Assembly (NCBI GenBank): GCA_020425605.1
Contig: JAGQRH010000007.1
Coordinates: 1-64,000 of the forward strand
Length of the DNA stretch: 64,000 bases
Direction: 5' to 3'
Source: Planctomycetota bacterium
GTDB lineage: Bacteria > Planctomycetota > UBA8742 > UBA2392
Position numbers and translations under genes: made by a program. The notes beneath the pieces were generated by a model that did no database searches, had not been told where the DNA came from, and saw nothing but the letters and a program-made list of their open reading frames with translations. Shown piece by piece: positions 33,916 to 42,637 of this stretch (within the stretch, counting starts at the first letter, position 1; every line of letters starts with the position of its first letter).

Positions 33916-35613
33916 CTACTGAGCCTGAACCGTGAACGTGACGGGCATCGAGCCAGCTTGAGACGCCGGCAAATGCTGCACGCGAATGATGTACGTCCCC
34001 GCCGTCAGGTTCAAAGCGACTGTCTTGTTGGGTGCACCACCGACGCTTTGACCGAGGATATTACGCTCGAGGTCATGCACTGTCAGGTCCAACCGGTGCG
34101 CGAGCGAACTGTAGCCCGCAGTGGTGTTTGTCACGTCTATTGTAACGCTTTGAGTGGCTGCAAGTTCCAATCGAAACACGCCATTGGCCTGGGGACCCAG
34201 GATCGAATTCGGATCTGTTCCGGACCAGGCATCCAGCATGCCGGAAGTTGCGGCAGCACCGACGATCAAAAGCGCCGGAAATGGGTCCGCCCCGCCGGGT
34301 GGAGGAAACTGCGCACCTTGCGCGGTCATGATGGTATTGGCGTCCGTCTGGTTCAGGAACGTGTCGTCTATCAACTGCTGCAGCAGACTCGGCATCCATG
34401 CAACCTCGTATGGTGCCGTCCGAGTCTTCAGTGCCGCGAAGCTCGACAGGAAGTCCGCGAGCGCGATGTTGGACGGATCCCCGTCACCGTCGGCCGGGCT
34501 TCCGGTTCCGCCATCGAACAGGTCCCAGGTAGCGCGCGTGATTTCGAACTCATTGCCGTATCCGACGCCCGTGCCTGGTATGACGCCCGACTCCATGTCG
34601 AACTCAAACTGTAGGCCAGTCGTGCCGCCGATGTAGCCCACGGTGTCGCGATAGAGGGAGGTGCCCAGCAGCGCTAGCCCAATCGCCGTGACCACACCCT
34701 CGCTGTATGCGGCCGTGGGCAGCAACTCTTCACCGAAGTGGGCGCCACCGAAGTTGTTGTCGCGGGACTGGGTAAGTTGCAGGAAGCTTGCCCATTCGTG
34801 CGCGATCACGGATTCGTCAAACTCATCATGGTCGCTGTTCAGCGGGTCCGCCGATGAGCCACCGATCAGGTAGATGGATGGGTTGCCCATCGGTCCGTCG
34901 AGCCCGGTCACGGTCGTCATCGTGATGGTCTGGCCGCTGCCGTTCTTCAGCACCCGAGTGCCGATGTTGCCGGGCGCCCAGAACAGGTCGAGCGGTCCAA
35001 GACTGGCAAAACTCCCGGAAGCCGCCGCACGAAGCCGCCGCACAGTGTCGAGCGCGGCAAACGCACCCGCACGGTCATTGGGCAGATCGCCCGTCGCGTG
35101 CAGGTTCACCGTCTGGCTACCGGCCGCGCGATTGAGCAGTGGGCTCGGTACCGCGTGCACGATCGGCGGCGACGTTTGCGAGTGATAGACACGGTCAATA
35201 TCGGGCGCCGTCCCGCACTGTGCCCGGGCGCGGATAAAGTAGTCAGCGATCGTGCTGAAGTTCAGAGTGTAGTCGCCCGAAGCATCGGTAGACGTGCTCG
35301 CGAACACTGTGTTCAGGTCGTACCAGGCAACGGCTTCGACCAGAACATCCTGCGCGACTTCGTTTGCCGGACTCGCTGTGTCCAGTCCCGCGGCAGTGAC
35401 CAACAGCCTGTCATAGCTGACATTGCCGGAAATCGTCAGCGCAACCGGTGCGCCGCCGTCCGGGTCTTTGGTGCCGCCGGGCTCAGGACCGATGACTGAG
35501 TCGGCCGGTACCACGATGTTTCCGGTCGTGCCACAACGGCCGCCGCCGTTGTCATTGCAGGCGCTCAGCAGAATCACGGCCGGCAACAGGAATATGCAGA
35601 GTCGGCGATTCAT
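33916..35613 (-). CDS. lipoprotein with degenerate zincin-like (HEWAS) region
   Basis: A 565-residue lipoprotein with signal peptide ending LLSAC (Cys19). An N-terminal beta domain with carboxypeptidase-regulatory-like repeats (VTAAGLDTASPANEV, STSTDASGDYTLNF) precedes a region resembling secreted metallopeptidases: SVIAHEWASFLQLTQSRDNNFGGAHFGEELLPTAAYSEG. The zinc motif HExxH would need His at 276, but Ser is there, so activity is doubtful. A C-terminal pre-peptidase-like beta domain (VFRLELAATQSVTIDVTNTTAG, VALNLTAGTYIIRVQHL) ends the protein. Its place is the periplasmic or outer face of a membrane. The function is unknown. Confidence 0.75.
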   Translation of the reverse strand: MNRRLCIFLLPAVILLSACNDNGGGRCGTTGNIVVPADSVIGPEPGGTKDPDGGAPVALTISGNVSYDRLLVTAAGLDTASPANEVAQDVLVEAVAWYDLNTVFASTSTDASGDYTLNFSTIADYFIRARAQCGTAPDIDRVYHSQTSPPIVHAVPSPLLNRAAGSQTVNLHATGDLPNDRAGAFAALDTVRRLRAAASGSFASLGPLDLFWAPGNIGTRVLKNGSGQTITMTTVTGLDGPMGNPSIYLIGGSSADPLNSDHDEFDESVIAHEWASFLQLTQSRDNNFGGAHFGEELLPTAAYSEGVVTAIGLALLGTSLYRDTVGYIGGTTGLQFEFDMESGVIPGTGVGYGNEFEITRATWDLFDGGTGSPADGDGDPSNIALADFLSSFAALKTRTAPYEVAWMPSLLQQLIDDTFLNQTDANTIMTAQGAQFPPPGGADPFPALLIVGAAATSGMLDAWSGTDPNSILGPQANGVFRLELAATQSVTIDVTNTTAGYSSLAHRLDLTVHDLERNILGQSVGGAPNKTVALNLTAGTYIIRVQHLPASQAGSMPVTFTVQAQ

Positions 35614-35663
35614 CGCAGCTCGGCAGGGGGAATTCGGGGACACAAATTCTAGCACGACTCGGG

Positions 35664-36716
35664 CTAGCCGTCTGTATCGCCGGCCAGCTTGGCGATCTTG
35701 TCGTCCAGCTCTTTGAGCGCTTCCGGCCACCAGTTTTCGATACCGGCCTTGACCAGGATCGGCCGGCCGGCCTGCAGTTCTTTCAGCCCGTCCGCCGGTT
35801 TGCCTTCGCTGACCAGAAGATCGCCGATGTAGACGTGCCCCCAGCCCACCCACTCGGCCTGCTCTGCGTTGTCCGGGTCGGCTTCGGCCGCTGCCTTGGC
35901 GCGCTCGAACGCGTCTGTCAGCCACTTGCGGGCATCATCGAGGAAGTTGTTGCGCCAGTAGGCACGGCCGACGCCGAAGTCGGCGATCAGCTTGCTCAAC
36001 TCGGAGCCGGTTTCGTAGTGGTACTTGCGGGCCTGGATGAGCGCGTCGAGCATCTTGTCGTACTCGCCGCGTTCCTCGTAGGTCCAGCCGAGGTTGTTCC
36101 AGAGCGGGCCGAGCCAGCCGGTTTCGCCGCCCTTCTCGGCCGCTTCGATCGCCTTGAGGGCCCACTCCACCTGTTCTTCCGGCGTACCGACGATGGCAAC
36201 CATGTGCGCGGCATCCAGCTCGCGCGAGAACAGCTTGTGTTCCTTGCAGTAGTCGTACATCTCGATGAAGGTCGCTTTGGCCTTCTCGTTGTCTTTCTCG
36301 TCCTGCCACTCAAACCGCCCGCGCACGCCGAGATAGCGCGACCACGTTCGGGGCTCCCTCGAGTCAGCGGCGGACGCCGCCTTGGCCAGCCAAAGCCGAC
36401 CTTCTTCATACTTGCCCTGAATTCCGTATGTCCGGGCGATCTGCGCGTAGGCTTCGGCGACGGCCGGGTTCCAGTCCGACTCGGGCGCGGTTTCTATGGC
36501 CTGGAGGTACGACTCACGCGCAGCGACGTAATCTCTGCGAGAGAACTGCTCATCTCCCTGCTTCAGAAATACCTCTGACTTCGCCCAGAGCTCAGAAAAC
36601 GAAACGCCAGTACTGGGACGCGGCCCGTCTCCTCTGTCCGCGCGCTCGGCCGGGACGCGACTGCCGGCGCAACCGGCAATCAGCAGAATCGGAACAATCG
36701 CAAGAACGTATCGCAT
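35664..36716 (-). CDS. TPR-repeat lipoprotein
   Basis: A 350-residue lipoprotein with signal peptide MRYVLAIVPILLIAGC (Cys16). From ~residue 45 it consists of helical tetratricopeptide-like repeats: FLKQGDEQFSRRDYVAARESYLQAIETAP, AEAYAQIARTYGIQGKYEEGRLWLAKA, LWNNLGWTYEERGEYDKMLDALIQARKYH and others. It probably holds partner proteins together at the envelope. GGAGGCGAAG before the ATG is a strong ribosome site. It is followed, 50 bases on, by the zincin-like lipoprotein gene on the same strand, so the two may be co-transcribed. It is divergent from waaA. Confidence 0.85.
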   Translation of the reverse strand: MRYVLAIVPILLIAGCAGSRVPAERADRGDGPRPSTGVSFSELWAKSEVFLKQGDEQFSRRDYVAARESYLQAIETAPESDWNPAVAEAYAQIARTYGIQGKYEEGRLWLAKAASAADSREPRTWSRYLGVRGRFEWQDEKDNEKAKATFIEMYDYCKEHKLFSRELDAAHMVAIVGTPEEQVEWALKAIEAAEKGGETGWLGPLWNNLGWTYEERGEYDKMLDALIQARKYHYETGSELSKLIADFGVGRAYWRNNFLDDARKWLTDAFERAKAAAEADPDNAEQAEWVGWGHVYIGDLLVSEGKPADGLKELQAGRPILVKAGIENWWPEALKELDDKIAKLAGDTDG

Positions 36717-36771
36717 CTTCGCCTCCGTGGCCCGATACTGCCGCGCCTTGACCCTTGCGGCAATGCGCGAC

Positions 36772-36777
36772 TAGAAC
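36772..36777 (+). promoter_or_regulatory. -10-like hexamer TAGAAC of waaA
   Basis: TAGAAC ends six bases before the waaA ATG at 36784. The gap GGAAAC could also act as a weak ribosome site, so this is less clear than mnmG or uvrD. Confidence 0.3.
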
Positions 36778-36783
36778 GGAAAC

Positions 36784-38106
36784 ATGCGGCGCTGGCTGTT
36801 CAACTGGGCATACCTGTGGCTGGCCGGTTTGATCTGGCCGTGGTTCCTTTTTAAGGCGCTGACCACTGGAAAGTACCGCGCGGGGCTGATGCAGCGTCTC
36901 GGCCGTCTGTCTCCGCGGAACAGCGAGAAGCCGAGTATCTGGGTGCATGCGGTCAGCGTCGGCGAGCTGCTGCAGGTCAGGCCGCTGCTTGCGCTGCTCA
37001 AGGAGAGGTACCCCGACCACGACGTCGTTGTTACCTATACAACCAAGACAGCCGCTGAGATCGCACACAGAGAGCTGACGGATTACTACCACTGCTACTC
37101 CCCCATCGACCTCAGCTGGGTGGTCGCCAAGTTCTTCCGCGTGCTGAACCCGAAACTCCTGATTCTCGTCGAGCTTGAACTTTGGCCGAATTGGCTGATG
37201 CATGCCAGGCGCACAGGAGTGCCGGTGCTGCTTGCCAACGGGCGTATCAGCCAGAAGAGCTTTGCCAACTATCGACGCTTCAAATGGCTGCTGCGCCCGG
37301 CCTACGAGGCGATCAGCATCTGGGCAATGCAGGACGAAACGTACGCTGAGCGAGCACGCGAACTGGCGAGCCGACCGATCGGCTCGCCGGGCGGGGCCGG
37401 CGGCAGTGACGCCTCGATGCCGATTGTGCCTGCGGGCTCAGTGGAGGTCGCCGGGAACCTCAAGTACGACTCACTGAATGGCGAGCCGGATGCCGCGAAG
37501 ACCGCGCACTTCCGCAAGCTGTTCAACCTTGCGGACGATGACCGGGTCTTGGTGTGCGGCAGCACGCACCCCGGTGAGCACGAATTGCTGGTCGAATTGC
37601 TGCCTCGCCTGGGCTGCCGCGTGGTGATCGTGCCACGCCACCCCGAGCGTTATCAGGCCGTCCGTGACCTGCTGACGAAGGCGGGCATCGAGTGGGTCAA
37701 TCGGAGCGAGCTGTCGCCCGAGTCTCCCGCGTCGGCCGACGCGGTGATCCTGCTGGATACGGTCGGCGAGCTGGCGCATGTCTATGCGGTGGCCGACGTC
37801 GTTTTCATCGGCGGCTCGCTGGTCCCCCACGGCGGGCAGAACATGGCCGAGCCGGTAGCATTGGGCAAGGCAACGCTGTTCGGCCCCCACACGGACAACT
37901 TCAAGGCCACAGTCCGCGAGCTGAAAGAGTGCAAGGGCGCCATCGAAGTCCAGACTCCAAAGCAGCTCGAGCACGAGATAAAGTCCCTGCTGGCCGACAA
38001 ATCAACACGCGAAGCGATTGGCAGGGCAGGCCAGACGCGCTTGTTGGCATCACGCGGCGCGACGCAGAGATACGTTGGTCTGATTGAGAGGCTCCTGCGT
38101 GACTGA
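36784..38106 (+). CDS. waaA: 3-deoxy-D-manno-octulosonic acid (Kdo) transferase
   Basis: Adds Kdo to lipid A at the cytoplasmic face of the inner membrane, so the organism makes LPS. 440 residues. The N-terminal membrane segment is followed by Glycos_transf_N with GLMQRLGRL and IWVHAVSVGEL (the catalytic Glu in SVGE), then VELELWPNWL and ANGRISQKS. The C-terminal GT-B half has VCGSTHPGEHELLVE, VPRHPER and FIGGSLVPHGGQNMAEPVALGKATLFGPH. A 15-residue Gly/Ser-rich insertion (IGSPGGAGGSDASM) sits between the domains. It heads an operon with two small membrane proteins; its stop overlaps the next start. Confidence 0.95.
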   Translation: MRRWLFNWAYLWLAGLIWPWFLFKALTTGKYRAGLMQRLGRLSPRNSEKPSIWVHAVSVGELLQVRPLLALLKERYPDHDVVVTYTTKTAAEIAHRELTDYYHCYSPIDLSWVVAKFFRVLNPKLLILVELELWPNWLMHARRTGVPVLLANGRISQKSFANYRRFKWLLRPAYEAISIWAMQDETYAERARELASRPIGSPGGAGGSDASMPIVPAGSVEVAGNLKYDSLNGEPDAAKTAHFRKLFNLADDDRVLVCGSTHPGEHELLVELLPRLGCRVVIVPRHPERYQAVRDLLTKAGIEWVNRSELSPESPASADAVILLDTVGELAHVYAVADVVFIGGSLVPHGGQNMAEPVALGKATLFGPHTDNFKATVRELKECKGAIEVQTPKQLEHEIKSLLADKSTREAIGRAGQTRLLASRGATQRYVGLIERLLRD

Positions 38107-38455
38107 CGAATTCCCAGAACCCGCGTCTCTCAGCCCGTACGGCAACGAAGGTCAACTTCGTGAGCGCTACTCGCAGTGTCGTCGATCGGCCTCTCGCAAC
38201 GGTGCCATCGGTTTCGGACTGGCTGTGCTGGCCCTGTTGCTGGGAACCCTGTACTTCGCCATCAACGCCATGTATGGGGGCGGCGCACCGATGTTCGGCG
38301 CACTGGTGATCGTCTTCTTTCTGCTGCCGGCGTGGCCCTTCTTTCGGAAGAAGAGTGCGCTCGAAACGGAATCCTACGCCATCGAGCGCGAGCTAAAGGC
38401 AGTCGAACAGGCCAAGCAGGGGCACGGGACCACTCATCAAGGACCTCAGCAGTGA
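38099..38455 (+). CDS. small two-TM membrane protein
   Basis: A 118-residue protein from a GTG at 38099, overlapping waaA by eight bases. A polar N terminus (VTDEFPEPASLSPYGNEGQLRERYSQCRRSA) is followed by two hydrophobic helices (IGFGLAVLALLLGTLYFAI and FGALVIVFFLLPAWPFF), then a charged helix (ALETESYAIERELKAVEQAKQ). I do not recognise it. It ends with GTGA, overlapping the next gene, which has the same two-helix plus charged-tail plan. An ATG at 38084 would add five residues. A role with WaaA in lipid A or envelope assembly is suggested only by position. Confidence 0.7.
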   Translation: MTDEFPEPASLSPYGNEGQLRERYSQCRRSASRNGAIGFGLAVLALLLGTLYFAINAMYGGGAPMFGALVIVFFLLPAWPFFRKKSALETESYAIERELKAVEQAKQGHGTTHQGPQQ

Positions 38456-38814
38456 CTGAACTGGACGCACAAAAGTGGAACGAACTGGCCAACAAGCTGG
38501 CCGGCGAGCTGGTGGTCGCACAGGCAAACGAAAAGGCGGCAACCGGCAAGGCCGGCATGCTGGCGCTGGTGACGCTGTTACTGCTGGGCACATGTGTCGC
38601 CCTGCAGATCGTGTTCTACGGCCAGCCGTACGCCCAGCTTGCTTCCATGCTGCCGGGTCTCCTGTTCCTCACCTCTGCCGCGTACGTGCTTCGCTATCGA
38701 CGCATCGCCGAGCAAGCGCGCAACGACGCAGACCGCATCCGCCGCGACATTCGCCAATGGAAGAAGAAGCAGCCCAAAGATGGCGCTGTTGATCGGCCGT
38801 ACGGGCATTCATAG
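38452..38814 (+). CDS. small two-TM membrane protein
   Basis: A 120-residue protein starting at GTG 38452, overlapping the preceding stop. An amphipathic N-terminal helix (AQKWNELANKLAGELVVAQANEKAATG), two hydrophobic segments (MLALVTLLLLGTCVALQIVFY and LASMLPGLLFLTSAAYVL) and a basic coiled tail (RRIAEQARNDADRIRRDIRQWKKKQ). The architecture mirrors the preceding gene and they may be diverged paralogs. No known domain is visible. It lies 17 bases before the spermidine-synthase-like gene, in the waaA operon. Confidence 0.7.
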   Translation: MTELDAQKWNELANKLAGELVVAQANEKAATGKAGMLALVTLLLLGTCVALQIVFYGQPYAQLASMLPGLLFLTSAAYVLRYRRIAEQARNDADRIRRDIRQWKKKQPKDGAVDRPYGHS

Positions 38815-38831
38815 TTTGTTGCCGGACACCC

Positions 38832-40967
38832 ATGATCCGCTACGCCTTCACGATTTTCGTCAGCGCATTCCTGCTGTTCCAGGTTCAGCCGCTGATCGGC
38901 CGTTTCATTCTGCCTTGGTTCGGCGGCTCGGCCTCCGTCTGGTCGGTTGCGATGCTGTTCTTCCAGGGCGCGCTGCTTGCGGGCTACGGCTATGCGCACT
39001 TCAGCATTGCCCGCTTGAAGCCGCGCGCGCAGGCCGGCCTGCACCTCGTGCTGCTGCTGGCGTGTATGTTGACGCTGCCGATCATTCCGCCGGAGTCGTT
39101 GAAGCCGGACGGTCCCGGAATGCCGACACTGCGGATTCTGCTGTTGCTGACCGTCTCGGTCGGACTGCCATACTTCGCACTCGCATCTACCGGACCGCTG
39201 TTGCAGGCGTGGTTCAGCCGCAGCTATCCGAAGAAGTCGCCGTATGCGCTATACGCCCTGTCCAATGTCGGCTCGCTGCTGGCGCTGTTGAGCTATCCGT
39301 TCCTGTTCGAGCCCGTCTGGGGCCGCGTCGATCTTGCCTGGAACTGGAGCTACCTGTTCATCGTGTTCTCGGTGCTGTGCATCGTCGTGGCCGTGAGCGC
39401 ATTCCTGCGAACGCGCCGCACGGAGCAAAACTCCGAGGTCCCTGTCGCGCCACCCGGGCCGACTGAAGCACCAGCTGAGCTCGAAGACAGCATTGCCCAC
39501 AGACCGATCTACTGGATCGCATTTGCGGCCGCGGGCTGCACCTTGCTGCTGGCATTCACCAACCAGATGTGCATGGACGTGGCAAGTGTGCCGCTACTTT
39601 GGGTGCTGCCCCTGAGCATCTACCTGCTGTCGTTTGTCATCACGTTTGCCGGCGAACGCTGGTATCCGCGCAGGCTGTGCCTGCTGCTGCTGCCGCTGGC
39701 GGCGCTGGGCGCGGCGACCGCGCCCGGACTCGAGCCATATGTCTCGCTGCGCTGGGTCATTGCCGTCTTCATGGCAAGCCTGCTCGTGTTCTGCGTCGTC
39801 TGCCATGGTGAGGCATTTCGCCTGCGTCCGCCCGCGAGCCAGCTGACAAAGTTCTACTTGCTGATCTCGGTCGGTGGTGTGCTGGGCGGACTGTTCGTTG
39901 CAGTCGTGGCGCCGCTCGTGTTTTCTCTCTACAACGAATTGCCCGCGGGCATGCTGGCAACCGGCGCCTTGATCCTTGTCGCGCTTGCCCGGGACCCCAA
40001 GTCGAAGCTCTATGGCGGAAGGCCACGCTGGGCCTGGACGGCGCTCTTGCTTGTCGCCGTGGCGGCCGTCGCCAGCTTTGCCTATAGCGTCTATTACAGC
40101 CTGGAAGACACGATCAGCGTGTCACGCAGCTTCTACGGCGTGTACCGCGTGAAAGAGACTCCCGAAGGCAGCGAATTTCCCTGGCAGCGCGTGCTGTATT
40201 CCGGCAGCACGATCCACGGCCGTCAGTTCATGGGCAAGGGCAGCCAGGGAATTCCCACCAGCTACTACGGGATGAATTCCGGCGTCGGGCTGGTGCTGAC
40301 TTCTTTCCCTGAGGACAAGCCGCTAAAGGTCGGAATCGTGGGCCTTGGAGCGGGCACCCTGGCGCTCTACTCGAAGCCCCAGGACCACTTCAAGTTCTAC
40401 GAAATCGACGCTCACGTGCTGGACCTGGCGCATGAGTACTTCAAGCTTCTGGAAGACGCCCCGGGAAACATCGAGGTAGTGATCGGCGACGCCCGCCTGC
40501 AGCTTGAGCGCGAAGAACCGCAGCAGTTTGACGTGCTGGTACTCGACGCTTTCAGCAGCGACGCCATCCCGATCCACCTGCTGACGATCGAGGCCTTTGA
40601 GCTCTATCGGCGCCACGTCAAGCCCGGTGGCGTGATCTGCGTTCACACTTCGAACCGATATCTGAATCTTCAGCCGGTGGTGGTCAGCGCGGCAAGGGAG
40701 ATCCATCTCGACCAGCTCATCTGGCTCTCCGGCATCAACATCAGCACCGGCACTACCATGGCCGAGTGGATGATCCTGACCAGCAACGAGACGGTTAAGG
40801 CAGCATTCCAGCGACGCGCTGAGGACTTCTACCATCACGAGCAGGAGATCGGCGCACTAGATGACTGGAGCCCGTACATCGGCCGCGTGCTGGAAGTTGA
40901 GGACGTCGATGAGGACTTCCACATCTGGACAGACGACTACTCGAACCTGTTTTCCATCGTCAGATAA
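38832..40967 (+). CDS. polytopic membrane protein fused to a spermidine-synthase-like domain
   Basis: A 711-residue protein. Residues ~1-430 hold about 10-12 membrane helices (starting FTIFVSAFLLFQVQPLIGRFILPWFGG, as in the 'fused MFS/spermidine synthase' group). Residues ~470-700 form a Rossmann methyltransferase-like domain of the spermidine synthase family: KVGIVGLGAGTLALYS, FKFYEIDAHVLDLAH, EVVIGDARLQLEREE and FDVLVLDAFSSDAIPIHLLT. The GLGAG nucleotide loop and DAFSSDAIP resemble the polyamine synthase core, but substrate specificity of these fusions is not known. It ends overlapping nadB by eight bases on the opposite strand. Confidence 0.88.
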   Translation: MIRYAFTIFVSAFLLFQVQPLIGRFILPWFGGSASVWSVAMLFFQGALLAGYGYAHFSIARLKPRAQAGLHLVLLLACMLTLPIIPPESLKPDGPGMPTLRILLLLTVSVGLPYFALASTGPLLQAWFSRSYPKKSPYALYALSNVGSLLALLSYPFLFEPVWGRVDLAWNWSYLFIVFSVLCIVVAVSAFLRTRRTEQNSEVPVAPPGPTEAPAELEDSIAHRPIYWIAFAAAGCTLLLAFTNQMCMDVASVPLLWVLPLSIYLLSFVITFAGERWYPRRLCLLLLPLAALGAATAPGLEPYVSLRWVIAVFMASLLVFCVVCHGEAFRLRPPASQLTKFYLLISVGGVLGGLFVAVVAPLVFSLYNELPAGMLATGALILVALARDPKSKLYGGRPRWAWTALLLVAVAAVASFAYSVYYSLEDTISVSRSFYGVYRVKETPEGSEFPWQRVLYSGSTIHGRQFMGKGSQGIPTSYYGMNSGVGLVLTSFPEDKPLKVGIVGLGAGTLALYSKPQDHFKFYEIDAHVLDLAHEYFKLLEDAPGNIEVVIGDARLQLEREEPQQFDVLVLDAFSSDAIPIHLLTIEAFELYRRHVKPGGVICVHTSNRYLNLQPVVVSAAREIHLDQLIWLSGINISTGTTMAEWMILTSNETVKAAFQRRAEDFYHHEQEIGALDDWSPYIGRVLEVEDVDEDFHIWTDDYSNLFSIVR

Positions 40968-42570
40968 CCAGCTCAATCACGCCTTCGGCACCGCCCGCGA
41001 GCTTCGTGTGCCGGTCGGCGAGGGCGTCGTCGTGATAAGGGTAGTCGCGCCTGAAGTGAACGCCGCGGCTCTCTTTGCGTGCGAGCGCTGAGCGTGTCAT
41101 CGCAAGCGCGACCTCAAGCATGTTCTCGAGCTGCCATTCGCTTGGGAACCGGCGCTCCTGCTCACTGGCCATGCGCGACCAGCCCGTCAGCTGACGCTGG
41201 AATTCGAGCATGCCGCGCTCGTCGCGCTCGACGCCCATGTAGCGCCACATTGCGCCCTTTACGGATGCCGTCATGTCCGGCACGTCGATGCGACGCGCGC
41301 TGCGCATTGGCCGCTCAAACTTGATGCGCGGCGGCTTGCCCTCAAACTCACCGCGCGAGGCCGCGAGCCCGCCGGCACGTTCGCCGCACACGAGGCCTTC
41401 CAGCAGGCTGTTGCTCGCCAGGCGGTTTGCGCCGTGCAGTCCGGTGCTGGACACTTCGCCGACGGCGAGCAGGCCGTCCACATTGGTGACACCGTCCAGC
41501 CCGGCTTTCGCCCCGCCGATCATGTAGTGCGGCCCCGGACGGATCGGCACCCAAGACTTTGCGGGGTCGATATCTGCGTCGTCGCACGCCGCCATGAAGC
41601 TGGGGAACTTGGTGCGCAGGTCGGACTGGTCAAGGTGCGTCACGTCAAGGAACGCGGCCGGGTCGCCGGTACGGTGCATCTCGCGGTTGATCGCCCGGCT
41701 GACCACATCGCGCGGGGCGAGCTCGGCCAGTTCGTGCTGGCCGACCATGAAACGTTCGCCCATCGAGTTGCGCAGGTAGGCGCCGTGGCCCCGCAGTGCC
41801 TCCGTGATCAGGCGGCGGTCCAGACCCGCGACGTAAAGAAGCGTCGGGTGGAACTGCACCATCTCCATGTCGCGCATCTCGACATCGGCGCGGATGCACA
41901 TGGCGTGCCCGTCGGCCGTGGCGACAGACGGGTTGCTGGATTCGCGATATAGCTGGCCTGCGCCACCGCTGGCGAGGATCGTCGTGCGCGCCCACACGAT
42001 GTGTGGCTCATTGTGGCGCATCATGATGGCGCCGAGGCACTTGCCGTCGTGCGTAAGCAGGTCGAGCACGAATGTGTTCTTGTACGCGCGCAATCCGTTC
42101 GTCTTCAGGCCCTCCGCCAGAAGCGCGCGGCTGACTTCGGCGCCGGTTGCGTCGCCGCCCGCGTGGATGATGCGATGGCCGGAATGGCCGCCCTCGCGCC
42201 CGAGGTCGAGACCGCCGTCGGCCTTGTCAAAATGCGCGCCGCAGGAAACCAGAAACTCGATTCCCGCCGGGCCGCCCTCGACAATCGCACGCACGGCCGG
42301 CTCGTCGCACAGGCCGTCGCCCGCGACCAGCGTGTCCTGGACGTGGGAGTCGAATGAGTCATCTTTCGCGACGACCGCGGCGATGCCGCCCTTGGCGTGC
42401 GACGTATTGGACTCTTCCAGCACGGACTTGTTGACCATCAATGTAGCGGCGCCACCGCGCGCAGCCGTGATCGCCGCAGTGATGCCGGCGACGCCGGTGC
42501 CGATCACCAGCACGTCCACGGTTTCGTGGCTGATGTGCTTGCTGTCGAACGAAGTGAGGTAGCGGTCCAT
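40960..42570 (-). CDS. nadB: L-aspartate oxidase
   Basis: Oxidises aspartate to iminoaspartate in de novo NAD synthesis; NadA and NadC are not in the window. 536 residues. FAD motif VLVIGTGVAGITAAI; the HAKGGIAA segment; the succinate-dehydrogenase-like MVQFHPTLL and EALRGHGAYLRNSMGERFM; the capping signature HYMIGGAKAGLDGVTNVDGLLAVGEVSSTGLHGANRLASNSLLEGLV; and a C-terminal helical domain. These together favour NadB over SdhA/FrdA. The ATG is preceded directly by a heptamer-repeat palindrome with no Shine-Dalgarno, so its translation signal is unusual. Confidence 0.94.
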   Translation of the reverse strand: MDRYLTSFDSKHISHETVDVLVIGTGVAGITAAITAARGGAATLMVNKSVLEESNTSHAKGGIAAVVAKDDSFDSHVQDTLVAGDGLCDEPAVRAIVEGGPAGIEFLVSCGAHFDKADGGLDLGREGGHSGHRIIHAGGDATGAEVSRALLAEGLKTNGLRAYKNTFVLDLLTHDGKCLGAIMMRHNEPHIVWARTTILASGGAGQLYRESSNPSVATADGHAMCIRADVEMRDMEMVQFHPTLLYVAGLDRRLITEALRGHGAYLRNSMGERFMVGQHELAELAPRDVVSRAINREMHRTGDPAAFLDVTHLDQSDLRTKFPSFMAACDDADIDPAKSWVPIRPGPHYMIGGAKAGLDGVTNVDGLLAVGEVSSTGLHGANRLASNSLLEGLVCGERAGGLAASRGEFEGKPPRIKFERPMRSARRIDVPDMTASVKGAMWRYMGVERDERGMLEFQRQLTGWSRMASEQERRFPSEWQLENMLEVALAMTRSALARKESRGVHFRRDYPYHDDALADRHTKLAGGAEGVIELVI

Positions 42571-42571
42571 A

Positions 42572-42634
42572 AGCTGTTGGCCATTAGCTGTTAGCTATTA
42601 GCCCAAGCCAACGGCCAACAGCCAATAGCTAACC
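42572..42634. repeat. intergenic palindrome with 7-base period (GCTGTTA type)
   Basis: Left arm is heptamers GCTGTTG-GCCATTA-GCTGTTA-GCTATTA; the right arm on the minus strand reads GCTATTG-GCTGTTG-GCCGTTG. It fills the whole gap from the serS stop (four bases away) to the nadB start (two bases away) on the minus strand. Confidence 0.8.
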
Positions 42635-42637
42635 GCT

